Shown here: in pieces, positions 18,380-26,423 of the stretch
How the letters are laid out: every line of letters begins with the position of its first letter
How positions within the stretch are numbered: the first letter of the stretch is position 1
Assembly: GCF_002574545.1 (NCBI RefSeq)
Contig: NZ_NUGT01000020.1
Coordinates: forward strand, 62,001 to 126,000
Source: Bacillus sp. AFS055030
GTDB lineage: Bacteria > Bacillota > Bacilli > Bacillales > Bacillaceae_G
DNA: 64,000 nucleotides
Direction: 5' to 3'
The notes under the pieces: model-generated
Told to the model about the DNA's origin: nothing
Seen by the model: the letters and a program-made list of their open reading frames with translations, nothing else
The model's database searches: none
Translations under genes and position numbers: made by a program

Positions 18380-18416
18380 ACTTAGATAAATAGGCATATT
18401 ATTAAAAATTATTTTA

Positions 18417-19793
18417 CTAAATCATATTTTCAGGTCTTACAATCCGATCGAATTCTTCCTCCGACAAATAACCAGTTTTTAATGCGGCCTCTTTAAGTGT
18501 CAAATTTTCGTTATAGGCTAATTTCGCAATTGTTGCTGCTTTTTCGTATCCAATATGAGGATTTAATGCTGTTACAAGCATAAGCGATCGATTTAGATTT
18601 TGTTCAATGATTTCTATATTTGCTTCTATGCCTTTTGCACAATGATCGTCAAATGAACTGACTGCGTCTGAAAGTAGTCTAACTGACTGCAGAAAATTAT
18701 AAATAATGACTGGTTTGAACACATTTAATTCAAAGTTACCTTGACTAGCAGCAAAGCCGATTGTCATATCATTTCCAATTACTTGTGTTACAACCATTGT
18801 TAATGCTTCTGATTGAGTTGGATTTACTTTCCCTGGCATAATGGAACTTCCTGGTTCGTTTGATGGAATTGTTATTTCACCTATCCCACTTCTAGGCCCA
18901 CTAGCCATCCAGCGGACATCATTTGCGATTTTCATTAAATCTGTTGCCAATGCTTTTAAAGCGCCATGTGTAAAAACAATTTCATCATGACTTGTTAATG
19001 CTTGGAATTTATTTTCAGCTGAAACAAAATGAAGTCCAGTTAACGAACTAATTTCTTCAGCCATCATCGTTCCGAAACTCGGATGTGCATTAATTCCTGT
19101 ACCAACAGCAGTCCCACCAATTGCTAACTCGGCAACATATTTCATACTATCTATTATCATATTTTCACTTTTTTCAAGCATTCGATGCCAACCACTGATC
19201 TCTTGACCTAGAGTTATAGGTGTTGCATCTTGCAAATGGGTTCGGCCAATTTTTATAATCTGTTTAAATTTATTCATCTTTTCGTTTAATGTCATTTTTA
19301 TATTTTTTATTGCAGGAAGCAATTGCTCATTTACTGCTAGAACACTTGCAATATGCATTGCTGTTGGAAATGTATCATTTGAACTTTGAGACATATTCAC
19401 ATCATCATTTGGATGAATTTTTTGATTGATTCCTTTTTCTTCTAAAATTTTATTACCAAGGTGAGCGATTACTTCATTAACATTCATATTTGTTTGTGTA
19501 CCACTTCCTGTTTGCCATACAACAAGTGGAAAGTGTTTGTCATGCCTACCATTTACTATTTCATCTACTGATTCAACGATTGCATCTGCCTTTTCAATAT
19601 CTAATATACCTAGTTTATGATTTGTAATTGCTGCACTCTTTTTAATTAGTGCCAAAGCATAAATTAATTGAATAGGCATTTTTTCAGCACCGATTTTAAA
19701 GTTTTCAAAACTTCGCTGTGTTTGAGCTCCCCAAAGTTTATCGACCGGTACTTTTATCTCACCTATTGAATCTTTTTCAATTCGATAATCCAA
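18417..19793 (-). CDS. fumC: Class II fumarate hydratase
   Basis: 458 residues, the length of Bacillus fumarase (citG/fumC). It interconverts fumarate and malate in the TCA cycle in the cytoplasm. Visible family signatures: [15 protein letters not shown] near 105-120, SSNDTFPTA near 138, the catalytic-region [11 protein letters not shown] near 185, and the superfamily signature [13 protein letters not shown] around 318-330. I choose the TTG at 19793 because a perfect AGGAGG lies seven bases upstream and the product then begins [12 protein letters not shown] like its homologues; the longer frame to 19853 would place 20 unrelated residues in front. Monocistronic, own terminator. Confidence 0.95.
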   Translation of the reverse strand: MDYRIEKDSIGEIKVPVDKLWGAQTQRSFENFKIGAEKMPIQLIYALALIKKSAAITNHKLGILDIEKADAIVESVDEIVNGRHDKHFPLVVWQTGSGTQTNMNVNEVIAHLGNKILEEKGINQKIHPNDDVNMSQSSNDTFPTAMHIASVLAVNEQLLPAIKNIKMTLNEKMNKFKQIIKIGRTHLQDATPITLGQEISGWHRMLEKSENMIIDSMKYVAELAIGGTAVGTGINAHPSFGTMMAEEISSLTGLHFVSAENKFQALTSHDEIVFTHGALKALATDLMKIANDVRWMASGPRSGIGEITIPSNEPGSSIMPGKVNPTQSEALTMVVTQVIGNDMTIGFAASQGNFELNVFKPVIIYNFLQSVRLLSDAVSSFDDHCAKGIEANIEIIEQNLNRSLMLVTALNPHIGYEKAATIAKLAYNENLTLKEAALKTGYLSEEEFDRIVRPENMI

Positions 19794-19933
19794 TTTTTTG
19801 CCTCCTAGTTTATCATTACTAAAACATATGTAAATAGATGGTTTCGAAGTCATAATTTATATCATTTAAAACAACAACTTCATGTTTGTTTATGTATATT
19901 GCTTTGCTTAATGAAATAAATTAATGATAGTTT

Positions 19934-19983
19934 AAAATAAAAGTAAGCTAACCGAACAAAACCGATTAGCTTACTTTTATTTG
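19934..19983 (-). terminator. Terminator downstream of the first DoxX gene
   Basis: Stem of 16 bp (AATAAAAGTAAGCTAA with complement) plus flanking A/T tracts, 14-base loop; works in both directions. Confidence 0.88.
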
Positions 19984-20059
19984 TCTTTCATTTTCTATTA
20001 TTTCTTTTTTTCATGTTCAAATTCATTATTTAACATTATATAAATTCTAAAGTGATTAA

Positions 20060-20458
20060 TTAAAATAAAATTGCATCTAATGCATATTTTCCAGGACCAA
20101 TTAAAGCTAACCCAATAGCAACTGAAATTAATGTTAAGTTGTATTCGTATCCATTAGCTGTTGCCCATAAACCATTTGGCCCATGAACTTTAATAATTGC
20201 TATTAACATTGTTGCCGCAATGATTAATCCTGCAACTGGTGTTAATAGACCTAATGCAAGCAAAATTCCAGCGATCAGTTCTGCTAACCCTGCTAAAAGT
20301 GCCATCATTACACCCGGTTTCATGCCGATTGAATCAAACCATCCACCTGTTCCTTTTAATCCATATCCACCAAACCAGCCAAATAGTTTTTGAGCTCCAT
20401 GACCTACAAAAAGTAAACCGATTACTAAACGAATAATTAATAAACCAATATCTATCAT
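20060..20458 (-). CDS. DoxX family membrane protein
   Basis: 132 residues with four membrane spans and the DoxX pattern LFVGHGAQKLFGWFGGYG near the N-terminus. DoxX/CatD-type proteins in Bacillus accompany thiol- and quinone-stress genes and are thought to act at the membrane in redox detoxification. RBS AGGAGGATTT places the start. The gene is preceded, after a 240-nt leader, by a TTGACA-17-TATTAT promoter with a TATCTtG-type palindrome right after the -10, resembling the box of MhqR/DUF24 regulators. Biochemical role is not proven for the family. Confidence 0.85.
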   Translation of the reverse strand: MIDIGLLIIRLVIGLLFVGHGAQKLFGWFGGYGLKGTGGWFDSIGMKPGVMMALLAGLAELIAGILLALGLLTPVAGLIIAATMLIAIIKVHGPNGLWATANGYEYNLTLISVAIGLALIGPGKYALDAILF

Positions 20459-20685
20459 CTTTAAATCCTCCTAATTGTTTTTATCTTTAATTAGAGATAA
20501 TATTTTAAAAAAATTTTTATTAGATTGGTTACTACACAGTATTTAAAAGACCAATTCTATTATGAACCTAATAAACAATATTGCTTTTTACTATATATAT
20601 TTCCCATATTAGTGCTTAAAAAGTAAAACAAAGAGTTTTGCATTCATTATCCAATAATCACACCTCCAATTATTTCAAATCAAAA

Positions 20686-20732
20686 TATCTTGAATACGAG
20701 ATAATAATATTATGAAAAAACAAAGATGTCAA
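20686..20732 (-). promoter_or_regulatory. Promoter with MhqR-like operator upstream of DoxX
   Basis: Minus strand: -35 TTGACA (20727-20732), 17-bp spacer, -10 TATTAT (20704-20709), followed at once by the imperfect palindrome TATCTCG-TATT-CAAGATA (20686-20703). The sequence resembles the MhqR box TATCTcgaAtTCgAGATA as I remember it. Downstream, GGAGGTGTGATT precedes a 12-codon frame (TTG at 20654 to stop at 20616), possibly a relic of a lost first gene. The rest of the leader shows nothing. Confidence 0.6.
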
Positions 20733-20954
20733 TATAGATTAATAAAAATTTTTTCTACAAGATTTGAGTTTACATTCTGAGGTTCTTTCTAATAAGTATT
20801 TGAATAAATCAATAATAGATGGATGATTACTTGACGTCTTTAGTTTGATCACTTAATCATACGTATTTTGCTTAAAAACAAATTACTAAAAAAAGTAATG
20901 GGGGGAAATCACGTTGAAAACAAGTGTTTTTTACAATATGAAGGAAAGTACCGT

Positions 20955-21122
20955 TCAATGACCTTTCAAATGTGGAGTCCATTCCCTTGTTTCTACATAT
21001 GGATTTTGTAAATAACAACGTTCAATGATTTGTTTATCTATCTTCAGCCATTTCTAACAAGTTTTGAAAGGCAAGTTCAGGATCAACAGATAAACCAAGA
21101 ACTTTTGCCCTTTTTTTGCCAT
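20955..21122 (-). pseudogene. Short decayed coding fragment, possibly a transposase OrfA start
   Basis: An ATG at 21122 behind AAGGGGTGAT opens with MAKKGQKF, a start I associate with IS3-type OrfA proteins, but the frame stops after 22 codons. Coding-like sequence continues in a second frame (LGLSVDPELAFQNLLEMAE) and then a third (KIDKQIIERCYLQNP...KGH, stop at 20955). Two frameshifts within about 55 codons suggest a dead gene. The family assignment is weak. Confidence 0.3.
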
Positions 21123-21186
21123 AAAAAATCACCCCTTAAAATCAATGTGGATCAACTGTGATTTTATCAACATCTACTTTAAGGGG
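21123..21186 (-). terminator. Compound hairpin terminator downstream of the second DoxX gene
   Basis: Outer stem CCCCTTAAA / TTTAAGGGG (21132-21186), inner stem AAAATCA / TGATTTT, then TTTTTT on the minus strand. Read on the plus strand it lacks a T run. Confidence 0.6.
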
Positions 21187-21234
21187 CATCTACCTTTGTT
21201 TTATATTATTTAAGACTTAACCTTTATGAAAAGT

Positions 21235-21615
21235 TTATAGCATCCAAGACCAATCATTTATTTGGAGTAGCATTAACACCACGGATGCCAATGCGATGTT
21301 TTTCATAAATTGGGTTTGTTCTCCCATTTTTTGCATTGGGTCTTCTAATGTCCAGAAATTGTGAACCGTAAATGCTGATATCACCAAGAATAAAACAAGT
21401 AATAATACTCCTAGACCAACATAAAAGCCAGTTAATATAGTAGCTCCTCCAATTATTAGCATAAGTCCCGAAACGATAACGGAAGTACCTGGCATAGGAA
21501 TCTTTTTATATTGAGATGCTTGTTTTAACCCTTGGAAATTAGAAAAATGATTAAAACCCACCATTATAAAATAAACCCCAAAAAGAACACGACCTATTAA
21601 CCATATAATACTCAT
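21235..21615 (-). CDS. DoxX-like membrane protein
   Basis: 126 residues, about four membrane spans; starts IIWLIGRVLFGVYFIMVGFNHF, the DoxX/DUF417-like N-terminal helix pattern. Only distantly like the DoxX protein encoded at 20060. It is preceded by a palindrome that overlaps its promoter and resembles a split MhqR-type box, hinting at control by an electrophile-sensing MarR/DUF24 regulator. RBS AAAAAGGATGAATTTAGA. Function beyond a membrane redox partner cannot be stated. Confidence 0.8.
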   Translation of the reverse strand: MSIIWLIGRVLFGVYFIMVGFNHFSNFQGLKQASQYKKIPMPGTSVIVSGLMLIIGGATILTGFYVGLGVLLLVLFLVISAFTVHNFWTLEDPMQKMGEQTQFMKNIALASVVLMLLQINDWSWML

Positions 21616-21647
21616 TCTAAATTCATCCTTTTTTAGTTATTTGTTTT

Positions 21648-21686
21648 ATCTATCTCGAATTAAAGTATTATTAATTCAAGATAGAT
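21648..21686 (-). promoter_or_regulatory. Long inverted repeat in the promoter region of the second DoxX gene
   Basis: Arms ATCTATCTCGAATT (21648-21661) and AATTCAAGATAGAT (21673-21686), one mismatch in 14, spacer 11 bp. On the minus strand possible -35 TTAACA and -10 TAATAC/TACTTT elements overlap it. Each arm contains the TATCTcGAATT half-site also seen at 20686. The remaining upstream 200 bp to 21895 shows nothing recognisable. Confidence 0.5.
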
Positions 21687-21895
21687 GTTAATACTGATGC
21701 AAATTTGATTCTCTGCTAATGGAACGATTTGATCATCAAGCTAGCAATCTAGTCCGGCAAAACGAATCTAATGCCACGTCTGACTACAACAAGAAAAATC
21801 ATACAGATACTAAAGTCCCGTAGAGGCCATTTAATGAATAAACGACATTTTTAGAAATTTGATACCTTAAAGTTTAGTACTACCATGCTCTATAA

Positions 21896-22525
21896 TTATT
21901 TTATCGCAGCCTTTTTGAAAGTTTGTAAAAACACATTTACTGGCTGTAAACCTTGAATGATATATTGACCATCAACGATAAATGTTGGAACACTGTGGAT
22001 ACCTTTTGTATTTGCATCCCGTCTATCTGAATCGACTTCCTTAGTAAAAGCATCAGAATCAAGAATTTTTTTAGCTTCTTCCTTATTTAAGCCAACAGAG
22101 TCAACAATTTGTAATAATTCCTGTTCGTTATTTAGATTAGCCCCTTCTGTAAATAATCCATAGAAGAATGCTTCAGTTATATCTCTTGCTTTCCCAAACG
22201 ATGCAGCCCATTTTGTTAAACGGTGTGCCTTTAACGTATTAGATGCCTTCATAATTTCATAATTGTAGTCAAGTCCAAATTGATTCGCTTCGTTTTTTAT
22301 TTGTGCTGTTCTCAACAGCATCTCTGCCTTTGTTTTATTGAACTTTTTCGCTAACATCTCTACCGTTGGAATAGCAACCTCAGTAGATGCCTCAGGTGTT
22401 AACTGAAAAGATTTGAATTCAAATTCAATTTCTTCGTCGCTTTGTTCGATAACTTGATCTAATAGACGTTTGCCTATATAGCTAAATGGACATGTAAAAT
22501 CAGCATAAAATTGTACTTTCATCAT
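21896..22525 (-). CDS. DsbA family (FrnE-like) thioredoxin-fold oxidoreductase
   Basis: About 209 residues. Thioredoxin-fold N-terminus KVQFYADFTCPFSYIGKRLL, in which the usual CxxC is reduced to CPFS, as in FrnE/2-hydroxychromene-2-carboxylate isomerase-like members; C-terminal half contains the cis-Pro segment GIHSVPTFIVDGQYIIQG. No signal peptide, so cytosolic. Likely acts on disulfides or glutathione/bacillithiol-type adducts. Last gene of the MDR-pirin-FrnE operon, 15 bp from pirin. The ATG at 22525 (or 22522) follows AAAGGTGG; the frame also allows a GTG at 22534 that would lie inside this site. Confidence 0.85.
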   Translation of the reverse strand: MMKVQFYADFTCPFSYIGKRLLDQVIEQSDEEIEFEFKSFQLTPEASTEVAIPTVEMLAKKFNKTKAEMLLRTAQIKNEANQFGLDYNYEIMKASNTLKAHRLTKWAASFGKARDITEAFFYGLFTEGANLNNEQELLQIVDSVGLNKEEAKKILDSDAFTKEVDSDRRDANTKGIHSVPTFIVDGQYIIQGLQPVNVFLQTFKKAAIK

Positions 22526-22540
22526 ATTTCCCACCTTTTT

Positions 22541-23362
22541 TTAATATGTTCCTTGTATAAATGTTCCATTTCTATAACTAGCAAATGCTTCATTGATTTC
22601 TTCAACTGTATTCATAACAAATGGCCCTCTTGCAACAACAGGCTGTTTAATTGGTTTCCCAGCGAAAATGACAAATTTTGTTCTTTCAGTTGCAGAAAGA
22701 GGTATAATGTCTGCTGTTTCATTCTGTTCAAAGTGCACGACATCAAACGTATTAATGTGTTGTTCACTTATCTTAGCTTTTCCTTCTAGCATATATAAAT
22801 AACTATTGTAGCCAGCTGGAATAGGAAACTCATAGCTTGCACTCTCTTCAAGTGAAACTACGGTGTAAAGGAATGGCGTAAACAGTTTTAATGGAGATGC
22901 CACACCATTCACTTCACCTGCATATATTTCAATCTTGCCTCCTTCAATAGGAAGAACTGGTACTTGTCTATATGGTAAATCTTCATATTGACCAGGTACT
23001 TTTTTGTCCTCACTCGATAAATTTACCCACAGTTGAAGTACCCGAACGTCTTCACCTGGGTCTGGATTCTCATTATGAATAATGCCGCTTCCTGCTGTCA
23101 TAATTTGAAAATCCCCCTCATATAATCTTCCACCACCGCCTGTTTTACTATCATAATGTTGTAAATTTCCCTCAAGAACGTATGTCACAGTCTGTATCCC
23201 TTTATGTGGATGATCAGCAAATGTATTATGAGCAAATTTGTCATCAGCTAAAATGATAAAGGGATCATTATTCATTAAATTGTTAGGCTGCATCACATAG
23301 CGTAAGTGGCGACCATCACCTTGTTGCAATGGAATAGCTTGTGTTGTACGAATAGACAACAT
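22541..23362 (-). CDS. Pirin family protein
   Basis: About 273 residues, the two-cupin pirin architecture. Metal-binding histidines are visible in FADHPHKGIQTVTYVLEG and the pair in GSGIIHNENP; the C-terminal cupin ends GPFVMNTVEEINEAF. Bacterial pirins are nuclear-pirin homologues, some with quercetinase activity, often induced with quinone or electrophile detoxification genes. Start set at ATG 23362, where AGGAGGGTG lies upstream; the frame's earlier ATG (23380) is itself part of that site. Sits between the MDR gene and frnE on the same strand. A degraded second copy of its first half lies at 24397-24538. Confidence 0.92.
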   Translation of the reverse strand: MLSIRTTQAIPLQQGDGRHLRYVMQPNNLMNNDPFIILADDKFAHNTFADHPHKGIQTVTYVLEGNLQHYDSKTGGGGRLYEGDFQIMTAGSGIIHNENPDPGEDVRVLQLWVNLSSEDKKVPGQYEDLPYRQVPVLPIEGGKIEIYAGEVNGVASPLKLFTPFLYTVVSLEESASYEFPIPAGYNSYLYMLEGKAKISEQHINTFDVVHFEQNETADIIPLSATERTKFVIFAGKPIKQPVVARGPFVMNTVEEINEAFASYRNGTFIQGTY

Positions 23363-23419
23363 TATTAACACCCTCCTCATTATTTTTATGCAAAAATTTT
23401 ATAGTTTTTGTCCATCAAC

Positions 23420-24361
23420 CTAGTTAGATTTTAGCAATACTTTACCTGGTATTTTCTTTTCAATAATTGCTTCGTGAGCTTTTTTAGCTCCTTCTGCCGT
23501 TAATGGAAAAGTCATCGCAGTTTTTAACTTTAATCCCACTCGTTTATTCAAATCAAACAAGTAATTAATTGCTTCTTTTTCAGTCATTGAAGAAGACCTT
23601 CCACGCATTCCAATGATTTCAACGTTTTTATTGGACACAGTTGTTTGGGGATCAGTGGTTAACGTAACATAGCGTCCGCCTTCTTTTAATAAATTGACAC
23701 CATTTTCAACACCTTTACCAAGAAGCGAAGCATCAATGACTACATCTGCTGATCCTTTTATTTTTTCCATCTCTTTTTTTTCATTGTAGTCTACAAATCG
23801 ATCTGCTCCCAAGGAAAGTACATACTCTTCATTTTTCGTACTTGCAACTCCAATAACTGTCAATCCACAATCCTTTGCTATTTGTGCAGCTATACTTCCT
23901 ACTCCTCCTGAAGCACCCAGAATCACTACAGTCTCTCCTTTTTTAATACGGCCATACCCAATTAATGCCCAATAAGCTGTAATCCCAACACCAGAAAAAC
24001 CAGCTGCTATTTCTATATCCATATCCTCTGGCTTCTTAAAAATACGATTGTTATCTGCAACAACATATTCGGCATACCCAGCATTTTGCACCTTTGCAAT
24101 GACTGTCTCCCCCACGTGTACGTTAGTAACTTGACTACCGATTTTTTCAACGATTCCTAGCACTTCAGTCCCGGGAAAAACTACTCTATTTAAGGGAATC
24201 CCTCCAGACCAAGCACCACTACGAACAATGGTTTCTACAGGATGTATGCTAGAATACAATACTTTGACTAAAACTTGATTTGAATTCATTTCAGGTACAA
24301 TCACTTGAAATTCTTCAAAAACCGAAGGACCACCATATTTACAATAACCTACTGCCTTCAT
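23420..24361 (-). CDS. Quinone oxidoreductase-like zinc-type alcohol dehydrogenase (MDR)
   Basis: 313 residues, medium-chain dehydrogenase/reductase. N-terminal GroES-like domain (MKAVGYCKYGGPSVFEEF, then PVETIVRSG) and NADPH-binding Rossmann motif VVILGASGGVGSIAAQIAK (about 145-165). The structural and catalytic zinc cysteines are absent, as in quinone oxidoreductases (QorA/zeta-crystallin type). Reduces quinones or enones with NADPH. ATG at 24361 has AGGAAG upstream; a GTG at 24370 is less likely. First gene of the MDR-pirin-FrnE operon. The palindrome at 24553 sits about 190 bp upstream and probably regulates it. Confidence 0.85.
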   Translation of the reverse strand: MKAVGYCKYGGPSVFEEFQVIVPEMNSNQVLVKVLYSSIHPVETIVRSGAWSGGIPLNRVVFPGTEVLGIVEKIGSQVTNVHVGETVIAKVQNAGYAEYVVADNNRIFKKPEDMDIEIAAGFSGVGITAYWALIGYGRIKKGETVVILGASGGVGSIAAQIAKDCGLTVIGVASTKNEEYVLSLGADRFVDYNEKKEMEKIKGSADVVIDASLLGKGVENGVNLLKEGGRYVTLTTDPQTTVSNKNVEIIGMRGRSSSMTEKEAINYLFDLNKRVGLKLKTAMTFPLTAEGAKKAHEAIIEKKIPGKVLLKSN

Positions 24362-24396
24362 AAGTAACACTTCCTTTTCTGCTAATTGATTTTAAA

Positions 24397-24538
24397 CACG
24401 TATGTCACATTCTGCATATCTTTATGCGGTATATGCAAATGCAAATAGATTATGCGCATGCTTGACATCTGCAATAATAATGGTGGGATAAAGGTTCGTT
24501 ATCCCTTAAATCGTAAGGCTGAATCATATAGCGTAAAC
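24397..24538 (-). pseudogene. Degraded fragment of a second pirin gene
   Basis: The stretch aligns by eye, with small gaps, to 23178-23309 inside the intact pirin gene: both carry ACGTATGTCACA, a TCTTTATG/CCTTTATG core, and end in ATCACATAGCGTAA versus ATCATATAGCGTAA. It lacks both ends and any open frame. It lies between the MDR start and a duplicated tetR-type promoter. Confidence 0.7.
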
Positions 24539-24552
24539 TATCAGTTTTTTTG

Positions 24553-24572
24553 TATACAACACATGTTGTATA
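24553..24572. promoter_or_regulatory. TetR-type operator upstream of the MDR-pirin-FrnE operon
   Basis: Perfect palindrome with 9-bp arms: TATACAACA-CA-TGTTGTATA. On the minus strand it overlaps a possible promoter (TTCAAT, 16 bp, TATACA). The core ACAACA-N2-TGTTGT recurs at 25516 and, with one change, at 25409. Confidence 0.65.
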
Positions 24573-24660
24573 ATTGAATTATAAAAGGCTAAGCGCCATA
24601 CTACCATAAACAGTTCTATCCATCTGTCGCTTACACAACATTTCTTGAAAATTGTGGCTA
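24556..24660 (+). repeat. First copy of a 105-bp duplicated promoter segment
   Basis: Gap-free match to 25516-25620 (offset exactly 960 bp), about 84% identical counted by eye. It includes the operator and CTACCATAAACAGTTCT. The copy at 25516 drives the tetR gene; this copy no longer leads into a gene on the plus strand. Confidence 0.8.
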
Positions 24661-24702
24661 AAAGGCGAGGATATAAACGACTGAGACAAAACAAAATTTG
24701 CG

Positions 24703-24743
24703 AAAAAAAATAGCACACCAAACCCATTGGATTGGTATGCTAT
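24703..24743 (-). terminator. Terminator downstream of the VOC gene
   Basis: Stem ATAGCAxACCAA / TTGGTxTGCTAT with one mismatch, followed on the minus strand by eight T residues. The 150 bp between it and the VOC stop contains a 31-codon frame (ATG at 24857) without a ribosome site, which I do not count as a gene. Confidence 0.75.
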
Positions 24744-24894
24744 GACAACTATTATTTTTAATTTTTTTCAAGGAAAAGGATTAATACTTAAACTAGCTAA
24801 CATATTATCTTTTTGATTTACTTTTGTTGGTCCAATCCTCTGCTTAGCATTTTCCTTCATAAGTAGCACCAAATGTTATTACATCTATCTCCTC

Positions 24895-25379
24895 TTAATT
24901 CTCGACATAACCTAAGCTACGAGCATCAGGATAAAATAAAGATTCATTGGTGGCTTCAGCCAGTTCAATAATATAGCCCGGTGCCAATAGTAATCGACCT
25001 TGAGCGCCCATGATGTTTTCAGTACGTGGTTGCAAGATTGGTATGCCTAACTGTTTCGCTTTTTCATACACTGCTTCAATGGAATCCACCACAAACATAC
25101 TGTTAGTGTATTGAATGAAATCGGGTAATTCGCTCAACGACTTGTCATCAATCACCACAGCAGACACATTGCCCAATACTGATTGCAAGCCGATTACTTT
25201 CAAATTGAAGTATTCTTCCAAGCGAAACTCATACTCCAAAATACCGTCCATGTGCTTAAGATAGTTATTCACATAGGCGAATTCTTGTCCAGGTTGCAAA
25301 AAAGTCGTTCATAAGGACCAGAAACCAAGTGGTTATTTAAAAAAGTGTGTTCGACGGAACTATTTTTATGTTTACTCAT
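24895..25379 (-). pseudogene. VOC (glyoxalase-like) protein gene with a frameshift
   Basis: The true start is ATG 25379 behind GGAGGAGATTTTA: MSKHKNSSVEHTFLNNHLVS then GPYERLF. The frame is then lost at a run of six A (25298-25303 on the plus strand); continuing in the shifted frame gives LQPGQEFAYVNNYLKHMDG and the rest of a complete VOC domain to 24895 (about 160 residues in total). One extra base in the run would restore the gene, so this is either a recent mutation, phase-variable slippage or a sequencing error. A TetR-type palindrome lies 30 bp upstream of the start (25409-25422). Function unknown; probably detoxification. Confidence 0.75.
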
Positions 25380-25408
25380 TAAAATCTCCTCCTATAAACA
25401 TCTTATCT

Positions 25409-25422
25409 ACAACACATATTGT
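25409..25422. promoter_or_regulatory. TetR-type operator before the VOC gene
   Basis: ACAACA-CA-TATTGT, one mismatch from the perfect ACAACA-N2-TGTTGT palindrome found at 24556 and 25516. It lies between the start of the VOC gene and the tetR promoter. Confidence 0.5.
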
Positions 25423-25512
25423 GAACTGCATCCGGAATTTCGCTGTAACTGAGAAAGTTGTATGGTCTGTATAAATACCATTAAAAACTCACTCCGTTAC
25501 TAACGGTTAGCG

Positions 25513-25542
25513 TTGACAACACGTGTTGTATAAATGTATTAT
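25513..25542 (+). promoter_or_regulatory. Promoter and operator of the tetR gene
   Basis: -35 TTGACA (25513-25518), 18-bp spacer, -10 TATTAT (25537-25542). The perfect 14-bp palindrome ACAACACGTGTTGT (25516-25529) overlaps the -35 and spacer, indicating autorepression. Confidence 0.7.
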
Positions 25543-25620
25543 AAAATGCTAAGAGCCATACTACCATAAACAGTTCTTTAAATTTGTAGTTTACACAACA
25601 CTTCTTAAAAGTTGTTGACA
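25516..25620 (+). repeat. Second copy of the 105-bp duplicated promoter segment
   Basis: Counterpart of 24556-24660. Includes operator, promoter and leader of the tetR gene at 25639. A further imperfect inverted repeat ACAAC...GTTGT lies near its end (about 25594-25616). Confidence 0.8.
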
Positions 25621-25638
25621 AAGGAGAGGTTAAAAAAT

Positions 25639-26190
25639 ATGAATACGCAATCGATGGACCCCCGTGCCGTTCGGACACGACAACTGATTATCGACGCTTT
25701 CAATCAGCTAATATCTACAAAAAATTTCGATCAAATATCTGTCAAAGATATAACAGCAGTAGCGACAATTAATCGAGCTACATTTTATACTCACTTCGTT
25801 GATAAGTATGTATTACTTGATGTGGTGTTAACAGAAAGAATTAAGGATATCATGAAGGGACAATTTAACTGTAATCAGGAACTCAATGAGGAAACAGTCG
25901 TGCAAATGTTTAAATCAATTGTGCAAATACACGAAAATATGCATACGCATTGTAGGCGAGGATATAATACATTTACTCAAATGATTGAGGAAAAAGTAAA
26001 AGAGCAATTAACGTTGATTGTAACCCATATCCTACAAACTGAAAATCGCTTAGAAGCTGCAATGTTTGCTTGGGCATTGTACAGTTCTTTTGTTGAATGG
26101 GAAAAAACAGGTCAAGAGCCAGCCGAACAATTTGCGAAGAAAGCCACAACATCACTACTTCGAATAATCGATTCGCCTCACCATATTTAA
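25639..26190 (+). CDS. TetR/AcrR family regulator of the detoxification cluster
   Basis: 183 residues. Helix-turn-helix visible in QLIIDAFNQLISTKNFDQISVKDITAVATINRATFYTHFVDKY (split here by family spacing, residues about 15-57), C-terminal helical sensor domain with YSSFVEWEKTG, the TetR_C pattern of Bacillus members such as those next to quinone-type reductases. Start ATG 25639 is set by AAAGGAGAGG; the upstream TTG/ATG at 25612 would precede the ribosome site. Palindromes of one type at its promoter, before the VOC gene and before the MDR operon suggest that it represses all three. The one plus-strand gene in this cluster. Confidence 0.88.
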   Translation: MNTQSMDPRAVRTRQLIIDAFNQLISTKNFDQISVKDITAVATINRATFYTHFVDKYVLLDVVLTERIKDIMKGQFNCNQELNEETVVQMFKSIVQIHENMHTHCRRGYNTFTQMIEEKVKEQLTLIVTHILQTENRLEAAMFAWALYSSFVEWEKTGQEPAEQFAKKATTSLLRIIDSPHHI

Positions 26191-26360
26191 AGCAACTCCT
26201 ATTTATTGCACATAAAATGGAGATAAAAGGTTGTCTAACTAAGTGTAGCTGATTCAAAGGTTGGCAACCGTGTTTTTTAAGCTGTTGTAGACATAGGGTT
26301 GATAATTAGTGTTTAACGTGATTTCCCTTTAGTAAAGGTAATGAGACTAATCTAACTTCA

Positions 26361-26402
26361 AAAAAAATCCCGATATACTCATTAGAGCAATCAGGATTTT
26401 TG
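26361..26402 (-). terminator. Terminator of the second subtilisin-like protease
   Basis: Imperfect stem AAAAATCC-GAT with complement around a 14-base loop, T8 on the minus strand. May also stop the convergent tetR transcript. Confidence 0.75.
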
Positions 26403-26423
26403 TTTTGTAAATAATTATTCAAA

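Noticed and set aside
24524-24727. 67-codon minus-strand frame
   Set aside because: Runs across the duplicated promoter segment and terminator stem; no coding character.
24762-24857. 31-codon minus-strand frame behind the VOC gene
   Set aside because: No ribosome site at the ATG; perhaps decayed coding sequence but unidentifiable.
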